Below, piece after piece: positions 36,485 to 49,100 of a stretch of DNA of 64,000 nt. The stretch covers positions 3,844,001 through 3,908,000 of the forward strand of contig CM070596.1 of the NCBI GenBank assembly GCA_036346395.1. The letters run 5' to 3'. How positions within the stretch are numbered: position 1 is the stretch's first letter; each line of letters opens with the position of its first letter. The translations under genes were made by a program, and so were the position numbers. The DNA is from Hsuehochloa calcarea. Taxonomy: Eukaryota; Streptophyta; Magnoliopsida; Poales; Poaceae. Below the pieces are notes generated by a model that worked only from the letters and a program-made list of their open reading frames with translations, was not told the DNA's origin and searched no databases.

Positions 36485-37690
36485 CACAGAATGCCGTCAC
36501 AATTCGATGTCTCTTGTATGCTTGCTCTGATTGTTCTCTCTTGCTCTAATCCAGCATAGATGGATAGCTAAAGCATAGGTGAAGCCAGCTGACTGTCACT
36601 CGTGTAAGGATTTGAGGTGTGTAACCTGGCAAGGTTTGATGGAAAGAAAGCATGAGGACAAGTTTGAGGAGGAGGCGAATTAGTGTTTTGATTACTCGGA
36701 TGGAGACGCACATGAAAGCTAGAAACGGTTGTTAATTGGATGCATGGTCCAGCGAAAGGACGTTTGTTTGGCCGCTGCCTAATACATTATTCTTGGAAGA
36801 GCTAGCTAGCTTTTCTAGCTACTCCTAGTGTGCTGCTATACGGCGCTGGAAACGAAGGAGCACGATACGTACGGCGCACGGTCTAGGCATGGATCATGGA
36901 TTAATTACTGTGCTGCTGATAGCACTGATCGTAAGCCGCCGGTGGTGGTTCATGGCCCATCTCATCGAGTACAAACAGCAGCAACCATTATTTGTGTTGT
37001 GCCACCATCACACCGTGATACGTGTAACACCTTAGCGAGTTTTTGATGTGATCACGACACAATCCAAAATACCAAATGTGCGTATATACAGATATGTTAC
37101 TTCTTGTATTGTATGGTATCTGTCTTATCTGACAAATTCCATTCGCAGGGTACAATCAAGCCTTGGCACACAGATGACTGAACTAACAAAGTAGGTCGTT
37201 TTCGGATGGAGCGACAATATGAACTAAGCCATTCGTTTCCAGAACCCCCTTTCCAGAATGTGGAACTACCAATGCATTGGATATAAGCAGGCAGCCGGCT
37301 ACTCAAAGCCAGTAAGTAGTTCAGCTACAACCAATTTTCCTTCATATGCTCCACATTTTTCACACAGATATATGGCAATCTTTTTCGAGGTACTGCTATC
37401 ATCTAGCATATTGATTAAGGAGGGAGAATCGTGAGATTCTTTGACGGTTCAAATTCATCCGGACGAGTTCATAACATTGGTGCACACAGCAGTCCCAGTC
37501 ACCCAAGAAATTTGTGATGACTGTAGAAGCTATGCTCAGACGGCATAAACACAAGGGACCTTGAGTTTTGACAGCATGCTTATCGAGCACAGATGGTCTT
37601 TTCGCAGTCTTACAGTTGCATTAATGACGCTAATGCTGGGAAAGCAGTGCCAGTTACTTGCCTAGCACTGCTGACTCGCTAATATATTCT
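35701..37690. other. Gene-less stretch with AT microsatellite
   Basis: No gene was recognised. An AT microsatellite is listed separately. The last 350 bases probably include the 3' UTR of the Aha1-type gene, which ends at 37691 on the minus strand. Confidence 0.4.
36431..36482. repeat. (AT)n microsatellite
   Basis: About 52 bp of uninterrupted TA repeat. Confidence 0.93.
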
Positions 37691-40600
37691 CTACCTATCC
37701 TTGAGCTCTTCTTCAAACGTGCGCAATTTCTCCCGGATAGGTGAAAGGAAGGACTTCAAATCCTTGCAAATCCGCATTTTGTCATCGGATGCGAGGCTCT
37801 TGTCATCACTAAACCTTATTTCTACCTGAAATCAGGAGGGGGGAAATGTGATACCATTACCAGCCAGTCTTATTTATAGGTACAAATTTCATATAGATAG
37901 TAGCTTTACCTCAAGGTCCTCGAGCTCACCAAATGAAAACTCAGGAATGTCCATATGGCCTTTGACCTTCTTCTTTTCTTCTTTAATTAACCATTCACCT
38001 AATAAGCATTACATTGAATGAGATTCTAGTAATACAAGGACTAAAAGGAGTGGAACTAGGTGAATGATGCCTGTTTCTGACATGATATTATGTTTACCTT
38101 TAAATCTCAAGCTCAGTTCATAATTATACCCTACTCTCTTCTTATTACGGACTGTGACTAGAAATGCCTGCCAAAAGACCAAGGATATATTCAGATATTA
38201 AATTAACACAATACAGAATTACTTAGCCAAAAAAAAAGAATATCAAATCATCACAAAGTAATCATGAATTTATGGAATTGAATGGTTTTGTTGAACATTA
38301 TACTTACGTCGCCAGAACATTTAGACACTTCATCAATGGATGCTTTCCCTGTGGGGAATTCCAATGAAGCTAAAGAACCTAGCAAATCCTGTAGTACAGC
38401 TTAGCCAACGACTGTCGGGGAAATTTAGAAGAATGGAAATATCATGTACTACTTTATACAAGTATTTCGTCAACAGTTCGCTACTAAATTACTGCACCTT
38501 TATCCTACTATTAGCCCATGAATTGAGGTTCTTTTCCTCCCAGGTTCCAGCCTGCAAAGTGCAAACACATCAGAACAGTAGCTTAGCACTTAGCAGTGTA
38601 ACAATCACAAAAGATAAGTATACAGAAAATGTGTGAATGCTACATAACACCAAACATATTGTGAATACAAAAAAAGGCAAGATATATAATAAAAAAATCT
38701 AAAGCTAAACGATTCAGACCAAGGATCGAAATCTCGGAACCGGAGAAAAAATCGCACGGTGGCCGGTAACCAAAAAAAACCGATCAAAATTTGGAGATGG
38801 AAAATTGAATTGGCGAAGTTTTAAAACCGGTAACCGGACCAATTACTGTTCAAAACCGGAAAACCCGCTACCAAAACCGGAAAAAACAGGAATGACAACA
38901 ATATAGCCTAAAAAATGTTGGGACTTGCTCATACAATAATTCAAGTATATTTAGCTCATACAATAGGTAATCTAGCACAAAAAAGGCCTAAACCAGTCTA
39001 GGAAGTGCATTATGCAGTTAAAAATTTAAATTTAGATTTGAAAAATTTCGGGCGATTTTTTTCCTCCTAGTTCCCACCGGTTTTTCCGGTTATCGGCATT
39101 TTTTTTCCATTGATTCAGACACTAAATTTATACCATGAGGAGCTTCAGCTATCTTATAGTCCACCCATAATAGACAGTATGAGTCAACAACTCAAGCAAA
39201 TCTATGAAATGAACATTTTAGTTATGACTCTGAAGCTATGAGGTTGTTCCGCGTTTCTTCCTATCACCTTGTATGTGTATTCTGCATCTCTAGTTACCTA
39301 AAAATATTTAAATTCCCAAGAAAACACAACTTTACCTATATATTAAAGCTGGCAGTAATATGATGAGATTACTCAGTGTGAAGACAAATCAGCACAAATG
39401 TGGGGTAAATTCAAGTTGTGTAAAAATCATTTGGAATTAAAAGCATTAGTTCAAAGTTACCAATTTTTTCAGCCTTTGTGCATTATTTACGTTTACTCTA
39501 TTTATACACCTATCAAATGTTTCCTCTACCTCTCAGTTCCAAGTTAAGTCCCGGTTATGTAGGGGTGTCAATCGGATCCGAATTATCCGTTTTATTCGGC
39601 ATCCGAATTTGGTCGGTAGCAAATATGGTTTAGATTTTTCCATCCGATTAACAATTTCTCCCCTATTCGTATTCGTATTTGCATTAAAAAAAATGGATAC
39701 AAATATAGTATGGACTTTTGTCACCTGAAATGTTATTTTATCCGCATTATTCGTATTCGAATTCGATAAAAAAAAATTTACATATTTTATTGTATTTTAT
39801 GCATGTGGCTAATTAGTTGGATGAGTATTTTTTTAGTTTAACTAGTAGGGTTCCCGTGCGTTGCAATAGAAAACTAAATTTTACATAAAATGTTATTCAT
39901 ATTTTGTCTGTTGCAACTTGTCTCATCTCGCTATTTGCAAAGCACATACAAATTAGTACCTTAAATTTGTCTTCTATTAAAAAAAAGTAACTATAATTTA
40001 TCCCCTTCATCTGCATGAAGCACCTACTTAGTATTTCACTTTCACAAAACCGTAGTCACTTTTCTGTACTAAACAGTTAAACTCGCGGTTAAATGCACAG
40101 ATAGAAATTGAATAACATTGTAGTACTCGAGAACATATATAGTGCTCCCAACATATTTCGTGCTACCCGTTCTCTCATTCATTGAAAAAGGTATCACTGA
40201 GATTTTACATAAGCTTTGCCCACAGAAAAGGACAAATAGAAGTAACAAAAGTTCAAGTAAGAATGGCACTATAGTGTCCTTCCATAAAACACAGTATCAT
40301 TGAGATTTTAAACAATACTAATAGAAGTATTGCTAACTTACAACTAACTGTGTTGTTCCAAGAATAATATTCTTGAGATGGTGAGTGGGGAATTAAGTAA
40401 AGACATGACCCTTGGACTCAGCCTAGAGCTTCAATGCTTCTGTTGTCATTTTGTATCTTTAGAGGCCTATAGCTTTGCAATACTACAAAACAACCTAGCA
40501 ATTTCGGTGAAAATCAGTGATACTTGTCATCCAAGGTTTATGGCTTAGTTATCACGTCGCTTTATCTATTTTGGGTGTGCAGCAGTAGCAAAGTTAGTTT

Positions 40601-42137
40601 AAAGAGTACCAAAAAGAATTCTATGCTTGAAAGAACATATAAATAGCTCTAGTCAAACAATATGTAACACAAAAATTGTTAGTTGGAAGGTGTTAATAGC
40701 ATTTGCATCAAAACTAATAAAATGTAATTATGGATGGTTTACTCAGATAAGTAACTGATGCATACATGCAGAAAAGTGTAATGTAAAAGCTGGTCCTTCC
40801 CATGCAGTCTTCCCGCTGTATGACGTTCAAATCTGCAACGTGCGACAAGGAGCCTAGGTCGAGTGGGAGGTGAGGGAGAAGAGTGGTGACAGTTGGGATT
40901 GGAAGGAAAGCACGATGGGGTTAATCGAGGGCGTTGGTGCGACCGTGAGATATGGGAGAGTGCGAAGCAGCTTCCGATCGGAGCATAGACCCACGAGTCG
41001 ACACGAGTTTTTTTTCTAGGGGTGGGACAATCGTCCCGCTGCGCGCGGGGGTAAACTCATTCTTTTATTAGTTAATTAAGACATGAATTCGTGTTTTTAG
41101 GTGAAATAGATAAACTAGAATAATTGTGTGTGCTATGCATGAGGATAAAGTATCATAAATATCTTGCAATTACGTAAATTACGAGGATATCCAAATCCGA
41201 CCAAATTGAGTAGGTATTCGATCCGTATTCGTTACAATATTTGATTCATATTCGTATTCGACAATATTCAAATTCGAATTCGAATTCACATTCGACAATA
41301 TTCGAATTCGAATTCATATTCGACAATATTCGAATTCGTATTCGTTTAGAAAATATAAATACGAATACGGGAAGACCACTATTTGATTAGTATTCGATCC
41401 GTTGACACCCCTACGGTTATGCGCAGGATAGAGTGCTCCCCAACCCTGTGCTGCACAGTCAGCCAGATTGTTCGTGGACCTTCAGAGTACATGAAAACTT
41501 CGAACCAAATCTTCATAAGCAGCAGTAGCACTAATTCAACCTAAACAAGGCGTTTTGTGAAACAGAAAGACCTTTTAGTTGCATGTGCACCCGGCAATCC
41601 GCAAGAAGAAACGGGACGGATACAATAGCGCTAAGCGTTAGCAACGCAAGATAACTCGTGCAAACCTAGCAACAGATTCATGGCAAAGAAACTCCGCGTA
41701 CCAGAATGCTATTCAGTATTCACCGAGGAATGCGTGAAAGCGATTGAAGAGGAAGGCTGATCCTAAACTATTAGTTTGTGCATCGACATAGTCCCAAAGT
41801 GTCAATCAAATTTGGCCGGCCCTAGATCGACGTTTGCATCTAAACTAATGGCTAGAGATCAGTTCACCAGCACATTCCATGAACACGAGGTTCTGCTTAT
41901 CTAGCATTCCTGAGTTTCCCATCACAGGGACATCATAAATTGAGGCCTCGAGAGGTGAGCTGACCTGATTCCAGACGGAGCCGAGGGGCGGCGGGTTGCC
42001 GTTGCCGTTGCCGTTGCCGGCGGACGAGGGGTCGAGCTTGCGGGGACGGGCAGCGGGGCGGCGTCGCCTGTGGCCTCCCGCACCCAGTACCTGTACGACG
42101 GCGCCTTCTCCGCCGTTGCGGTCGCCGTCTCCTCCAT
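37691..42137 (-). CDS. Aha1-type activator of Hsp90 ATPase, with an apparent frameshift in exon 1
   Basis: Six exons on the minus strand: 42137-41965, 38551-38498, 38388-38308, 38167-38098, 37998-37910, 37825-37691. Exons 2-6 join in phase and encode an Aha1 N-terminal domain: AGTWEEKNLNSWANSRIK, then EVSKCSGDAFLVTVRNKKRV, then GEWLIKEEKKKVKGHMDIPE and the C-terminal FSFGELEDLE. Such proteins bind the Hsp90 middle domain and stimulate its ATPase. Exon 1 starts MEETATATAEKAPSYRYWVR. It is 173 nt, where 174 is needed for phase. The expected tail (RKLDPSS...PPPLGSVWNQ) is in the next frame, so one C is missing near 42041-42045. As read, translation would stop in exon 2. This is a sequencing or assembly error or a real null allele. 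Intron 1 (3.4 kb) holds two hAT-type elements. Confidence 0.85.
38712..39120. mobile_element. CCGG-rich hAT-like non-autonomous element, copy 2
   Basis: The element 38720-39112 is flanked by ATTCAGAC on both sides (38712-38719 and 39113-39120). It begins CAAGGATCGAAATCTCGG; its right end read inversely is CAATGGAAAAAAAATGCCG. Both ends carry many CCGGTAACCGG-like motifs. It lies in intron 1 of the Aha1-type gene. The 8-bp duplication places it with hAT-type elements. Confidence 0.75.
39552..41421. mobile_element. hAT-type element with TAGGGGTGTCAA ends
   Basis: The element 39560-41413 (1854 bp) has terminal inverted repeats beginning TAGGGGTGTCAA at both ends and an 8-bp duplication CGGTTATG (39552-39559 and 41414-41421). 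The right subterminal region (about 41215-41350) is an array of ATTCGAATTCGTATTCGAC-like units; similar TATTCG motifs lie near the left end. No transposase is recognisable, so it is non-autonomous. Internal segments such as GGGTTCCCGTGCGTTGCAAT (39848-39867) suggest another small element nested inside. It sits in intron 1 of the Aha1-type gene. Confidence 0.8.
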
Positions 42138-42340
42138 CGGCGGATGGATCGACCGTTCCTTGCTACAGATCTCTCGGCGAGGTGCGCACACAGGGGGATC
42201 GGAGGATGCTCTCTCCTTAGATCTCGAGAGGCTTCTTCTCCAGAGGAGAGGAGAGGATGGCCGGGATTCGTGCGCGTCTCGTATTCGTATTGACTCTTCT
42301 TCCCCCCTTTTTCTATCTGTGGAGCGTGCTTGTTCCAGAT

Positions 42341-42352
42341 GCTTCGGGAAGC
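42341..42352 (-). promoter_or_regulatory. Heat-shock-element-like motif upstream of the Aha1-type gene
   Basis: GCTTCGGGAAGC contains TTCnnGAA, the two-unit core of a heat-shock element, about 205 bases upstream of the ATG. A third unit (GTC at the expected spacing) is imperfect. Aha1-type co-chaperones are often heat-inducible, so the site is plausible, but one short palindrome can arise by chance. Confidence 0.3.
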
Positions 42353-43182
42353 GTCCTTTCTTCCTGGCGTTTACTCCTGGACAGGGCGCAAGGTTCGTGT
42401 TCCTTCCGCCAGCGGTAGCAGTGGCTGACATGTGGGGCTGGCAGGTGGGTCAGACGGAGAGGTGTTTTCTTATGGATGCATGTTGGATTCCACTTGGGAA
42501 TCAAACACGGGACAGCGACTAGAAAATTCCAGTCAGATTTGGATTTTGAACATGTTTTTGCATATAACGCGACCAAATTTCACCAAAATGCCCTCCACTA
42601 ATAAATAACATTTCATGCACAAACAGTAAGGCAAGGCAGTAGAGTGAAGTCCGATATTTTGAATTACCAGCAAGCAATTTGGTTGGGACAGAAAAGTGGC
42701 AGGCACTTGAGAGAATGAAATTTGTAGTTGCGAGCGTTCAAAGCGTTTTAGTCAGAACAAAAGAGTAGTGAACTTCAAGCATACTTGTGCTTTGCGTGGG
42801 GAATGGGAAATGGCCTTGCACGATCAAATGCGAGACGTGTCTAGATCTGAGTTTCTGCATCCGGCCATGTTCATGCTCCTCAAGAAACACCAAAAGCAAT
42901 GTCAAAATTGATAAGCTCAAAGAATTAACCTGACGAGAATAATAATAAGTAATGTTACAAACCAACCCCTTAAGATACAACACGTTACAGTCATGCATCC
43001 AAGTTCCAAGATGCGTTTCTTTGATCATCACTTGCTTAAAGACTAAATATCTCCCACGCAGTAACCAGTAACACACTCCACTCAATCCGCGTGCAAGGGA
43101 TGCACTGAAAAACCCTACTAACATATAATGGACCTTCTCTTCTCTCTCTAAAACTATAACAAAATGGAAGATTTTGATCAAC

Positions 43183-46100
43183 CTATAGGCCAACCCAATA
43201 CGACCGACCATCGCTGTTATGGATTGGTGATGGAGACGGCGTCGTCACTGCCCACTCATACCACACCTGCAGCAACAGTTATACATCTAAGAATCAACAA
43301 AATTACTGTAATTTTCAACAACAACAAAAAAAACAGAAACAACACTACCTTGGTGGCACCGCAGCATCGCCAAAAGTGCACTTCTATGGGTGACTCCGAT
43401 GGTACGTAGATGGGCTTCCTCAATGGGAAGAAGATCGGGAACCTAACAATGTTCATAATACATCAGGAACACAACTGATGGCAGGATTTGAGAAAGATTA
43501 TTGCCAGCTTGCATAAATCAGGTTGCCGGTTACCAGCTAAACATGTTTGGTGTAGCCGTGCTTGGCTCAATTCCGAGATGAACATCTTTATATAGCACGG
43601 CATCAAAATATCCAGCAAATCCTGCCAAAATGATGGGGACGGCTAGAGTAAAGGGTGATACAAATAGCTTGTATTAATAGCAAAATCCAAACACAAGTAT
43701 AGCTGCATACCGTGCACAAGGCATGATCCCGCATCTTGTGGCATTTCAAATTGCAACTTGGTATACCTTTGGTTGCTAGCCTTCAGTGAGTGATTTGGAT
43801 GGGTGAAAGTAAATACCTACACATGTCAAGGTGGTCATCAAATGTAATGGTGCAAATAGCTCATGGAAAAAGGCAATATATCACATTAGACAACCAATGA
43901 AGGATACATAAAGCAGAAGCTGTGGTCTCTCACCGGTTGAGGAGGTGCAAGTCTTGCTATTCGGTGTAGTTTGACAACATATGCGGTTTCAAAATGTGCA
44001 ATATCTTTGTGTGCTTTGATCTGCAAAAACCAAGTCACTTCTAGTTGCATAGAAATGTTACAATTATCACTGAAAAGGTGTAACTTACGTCATTGTGTAG
44101 TTTAGATGCTGTTACTGGTTGGATAAAACTGGTGTATCTGCAAAGGAACCCAACAAAACAATAAAATAATATGAAGAAAAAAAAAAGAATGCAGGGAAGA
44201 TGGATATATAGTATAAAGAGAAAAGACCAGTACGAGGAAGGAATAGAAATCCCATCTGGCTTCAAGAATCTCTGGGCACCATCTAGACACTCGGGAGATA
44301 ATTCGTTGTCACCAAAGGACCCAAGCAACTCACTGACCTGTTTCATATTTGCATGTTAGACATTTATTTAACCATTCGGGAAAGATTTGAAATGTCCATT
44401 TCAACAACGTATCAACATACCAAGATATCTGCTTTTTCAGGGGCATCCCAGCACCGCATGTCACTAGAAATTATAGTAACCAAGCTTTCCCACCCTTCCA
44501 ATTTGATCAAGCTCTGTTTCAACCCCCAAAACAAATCAGATCATCGTATAATCATCTCTACTTACACCAGAAGGCACAAAAAAAAAGACTACCGACAGAA
44601 CGGTAAAGAAAAAAGGATAGCGTCAATGATCATCGAACAGACAAGCTTTAATCCCTGTCTAATGGAACGATTTGAGAAATGAGAACTGAGAATGGCATAT
44701 TCATTGAATAACTCACATGAAGGGTGATAATGGCATTCGGATTTTTCTCCACAGCATATACTTTTAACTTGCGACCAGTTTCTTCTGCAGCCTGCATTGA
44801 ATATAAAAAGTGTATTCAGCTTCACGGACAACATTAACAGAAAAGAAAAATGGCATACATTACAGACATGTTATTTAAGCACCAGAAAATTCATCAAGAT
44901 TTTCAGTAAGTTCGGAAGCTTCAGGAGAAAAGGCACTCACCTGCAATGATGCTCTTACTAGAGGTCCTCGGCCTGCTCCAACAACCATCAGCACCTTTGT
45001 GGGATAGCAAATGAAGTTAGATCATTAGATTCTAAATGTAACATTAAAAAAATGATGTTAGCTAAGTGATGCAGGAAATAGGTTACTTTACATGCTGTAG
45101 GGAATGAGAAGGCACAAAAGAGCTGTTAAAATTATTTACAATGCTTCATAGTCTAGAAATATTATGAATGCAACTCAGCTTCTGGGCTTCTGGAATAACG
45201 TTGGATTAGCTACAGAAACTGTAGAAGAGGCAGTGTGGAAACAAGATATGAATGCATGTTTTGCCAACTCAATAAAACATAAAATGCATCTACTAATCTT
45301 TGTTTGAAGTGATTCAGTGTCGATTCACCTCTTCATTGCACACAACTTTCCCTGTGTAGAAATAGTCTAATTCTATTCCAAAGAGGAAGTCTAGTAAAAA
45401 AAATTAATTAGTAAGTTGATTCACCTACTATTTATTATAGTATAGGGAACATTTAAGAATGGAAAATGTGAAAGTTTTATCTTGATCATTTCTAGTGTAT
45501 TAGTTTTGTCTAACGATTAATTAAAAGGGTTCACCAGGTCATTGATATGGATAATATCCAAACACCAAATACGGTCACTGTGTGATCCACGGAAAGAAAA
45601 GTGGGTTGAAGATTTTTGCACCACCAGGAGTCTTACTAGAAGTACGGATTGCAGCCATCTAATATAGGGGAGAAAAAACATCAAAGTTTAAGGCCCAATC
45701 TTACCGCCTTAGTTGTGGAGACTTCATCATCTGAAACCCTATCAACTAAAGCCTTAGCGATTGCTCTTTGATACTGTTCATACGATGTAAAACAGAGAAT
45801 CATCAGTAAGATCAAAACTGGTGTAATATTAGACTAAACAAACAGCAAAGAATGGGGAATACCAAGTAAAAATAAAATAAAACAGGAATCTTGATGTTTG
45901 TTTTCTTTACCAAACCAGATTCTCTAGCTTTGAAGTGCTAATGTTAAACAATGCGCCAAATGAAGCATGCAAACATAAACCCCAATAAGGCTTGGTCTTA
46001 TGCCAGTTACAAGTAAACCTAGTACTTGGCTTGTGCCAGTATTTCCTGGGAGCACTAACTAGAACCAAGAACCATGGTGCAGTCAATAGTTTGAAATAAA

Positions 46101-49100
46101 TAGATGAAAACATGTAATCAGAAACTTCAATTCAAAAACTAACTTTGTTGTCACAATCTTTACTACTTAAAAAGACTCTAGTGGTGGTGAGTGATGTGTT
46201 CTTCGCACCCCCTCCACTCTCTGCATCGAAGCGCGCCGACCGGTGGGCCTCTTCCCCACGATTCAGCTTCCTCTCACACGCCTCCTCGCCAGCCCTCACG
46301 ATTCCCCTTCAATGCCGCCGTCCGCGCGTGCTCTCCTACTCCGTGTCCCGTGTGCTCGTCCTCCATCGCTGCCGCCCACAATCCTTCCCCTTCCCATCCC
46401 CTCACTCCCGCGAGCCGCCCCACGCCATCCTTCCCCTTCCCATCCCCCTCACCCGCGAACCGCCGCTCGCTGTCCTTCCCCTTCCCATCCCCCTCACCCG
46501 TGAGCCGCCACTCGGCGTCCTTTCCCCCTCCCATCCCCCTCACTCCCGCAAGCTCCCATCGTTGTGCCTTCCTCCCCTTCCTCGCGCTGCCCCGGTTTCC
46601 TCCATTGTCGTCGTGCGCCAGCCCATCTCCAAGCACCCACATGGACGCCCGACGGCCGAGGCGTGTGGGGGTCGTTGGTGGGCCTCTTTCCCGTGATTCA
46701 GCTTTCTATCCCACACTTCCTCGCCAACCCTCGCGATTCCCCTTCAACGCCACCGCCCACACGTGATCTCCTACTCTATGTCCTATGCTCCTATGCAAGC
46801 GTCCTCCATCGCCGTCGCCCACTATCCTTCCTCTTCCCATCCCCCTCACTCCCGCGAGCCACCGTCTGCCGTCCTTCCCCTTCCCATCCCCCTCACACCG
46901 ACAAGATGGCACGGTGAGCCCCCCAGCGCCGATAAGTATGCAGTGCGAGAACGAGAAGATGGCGTGGTGATGGTGAGGATCTGCTCACCAGGGGTCGCAA
47001 TGTAGAGGAAGGCGGCAACGCAGATCCAATCTACTCCACGCCATGGTGAGATGCATGGTGGCATCAATGCAGATGGCGGTGGCCGCAGTCCCGTCGGCAA
47101 GGCAAGAGAATATCAATAAAGAAGGCACATTTTTATTTCCCCCCGGTTATTTTTATTTCCTCAGCTTTATTTCGATGTTTTCGCGTGAAAGGAATTCATA
47201 TTTATGTTTCGCTATGGATTGACAAAAAAAACCACGCTACCTACCCCACCGAGGACGCGATCACCGCTGGCTTCGTTCTCGACGCGGGCCGCGGTATAGG
47301 CCGAGAGGCCTGTCGGTGCAGAGGATGTCTACCATGAACCCTGTTACACACCACCGGTGATGGCGGCCTAGAGGTGGGTCTTGATGGCGTCGATCGGGGA
47401 GCAAGGCAAAACAAGGAGGGACAGGCCATTATCTACCTCGTCTTCAACTCCACGTACACCGACCTCAATAAGTTCATCCGCGGCCACTGCCAGAACCACG
47501 ACAAGATCCCCGCCCACACAGTCAAGGTATCCATCCATCCATACAAATCGCAGATCTTGTGTTCCTTTACTTTTTCTACAATTAGTGCATGCCAGGTGTT
47601 TGTTTGAATGTGTCAGCCATGTTGATTCGATGGATGGTGATGGTGATGTCATGTGTGTGCAGATCCTAATGTATCAAATCTGCAAGGGCGTGGCCTTCTG
47701 CCATGGCCGCAACATGCTGCACTACGGCCTCAAGCCGCACAACCTGCTCATGGACCGCAAGACTTCGGGCTCAGCACAAACGTCGGTCACTCCACCAGGT
47801 TAGTTTTCCTTTGGCTTAATTGATGAATGACAACTTTGAGTAGAAGTTATAAGTAGAAATGAGACCGGTAGATGATTTGGTTTATTTATTTGTGTTCTGA
47901 ATGTATGTTAATAACCATACAATTCGATGTTTTCTTGAATGGAAGAATGCAGTAGAAGACTAAAAGTAGGATAACTGGAGAAGTATACAGAAATCTAAAT
48001 GTAACTAGGCCATACCCCTCGACCACCCATTACCTAGAGAGTTGAGCAGTGATCTGCCTGTGAGGCAATAATTGCTAATTCTTGTGATAAACTGGATGAA
48101 TTAGCCGGCTGATTAGATGAATGAGGTCTGTTCTCTTTCAAATTTTTAGTTGCTTGGAAGGATTCTACCGCAATGTCATCATGTCATGCTCTTTGTAAAA
48201 TCAATATATCAGAGCACCGGTTGATGCAGAATTTTCTTGAATCTCATCAACTAGGTTATTGCTTTTCAAGGGAGTCCAATATGATTTGAGTTCTTAACTT
48301 TGTTTCATTTGAAGTGTCTAATGATGGTTATGGACCTTCTGCAGGTCGAGTGTAACTTCCAGGTGGTACGATTCAAGCTCAGAAGCAAGTTGGGCGCGAG
48401 CAAATCTAGCCATTAATAGATCAAATGAATGTCAGGAATGATACAAAAAAGGTAACCCCTCTTGGCATAGTCTTATTCTGAACTGCTATTGTCTTGTATA
48501 CAGAATTGTACAAATCTAATTGTAGAGCTCTGTAATTCAGTCAATGCATTTGCAAGTGGCATCGTCCATGGCATTGTTGTAGGTCTGAAACTATACCATA
48601 GGTTGTTCCATCTTTTGTACAGTAGATTGCTTTATGCTTCCATTTATAAGAAATCTGTGTTGATTGATATACGAATTAACTGATAAATTATGTCCTCATG
48701 TGCAGTGGAAGGTACAAATTTAAGGCTTGGGCATTCAACAATTGTTAAGAGTAGTTCAGTAGTGATTTTGTGGTAAGATATTCTTTTAGGTTGGACTGTT
48801 GGTGTCTACCTCCTGTAATTTGCTAAACTTGATAAATCACTTTGTTTCTTCGTTGAAATCAGGGTTATTAAGGCGCCGCCGTGGGTCATGGCGTCACCCC
48901 GCCTTGCCGCCGCCGGTCCAATCGACCTCGTCCCGGCCAAATCCACCTCCCTGCCGCCAAATCTGCCTTACCCGCCGTCAAATCATCCTCCTCGCCATCG
49001 ATTGGCCCACCCCGCGGCCGGATTTCGCCTCCCCCATCCAAGGTGGTGGAGAGGACGGGCGAGGGAGAGGGCAGGGAAGAGAGGAAAAGAGGAGAGGAGA

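Noticed and set aside
46382..46560. CRISPR-like spaced repeats
   Set aside because: The units are head-to-tail minisatellite copies without unique spacers, in a plant nuclear genome.
46145..46766. Long Pro/Ser-rich frames through the minisatellite
   Set aside because: Frames are produced by a 45-bp repeat unit (multiple of three) of CT-rich DNA; this is composition, not a gene.
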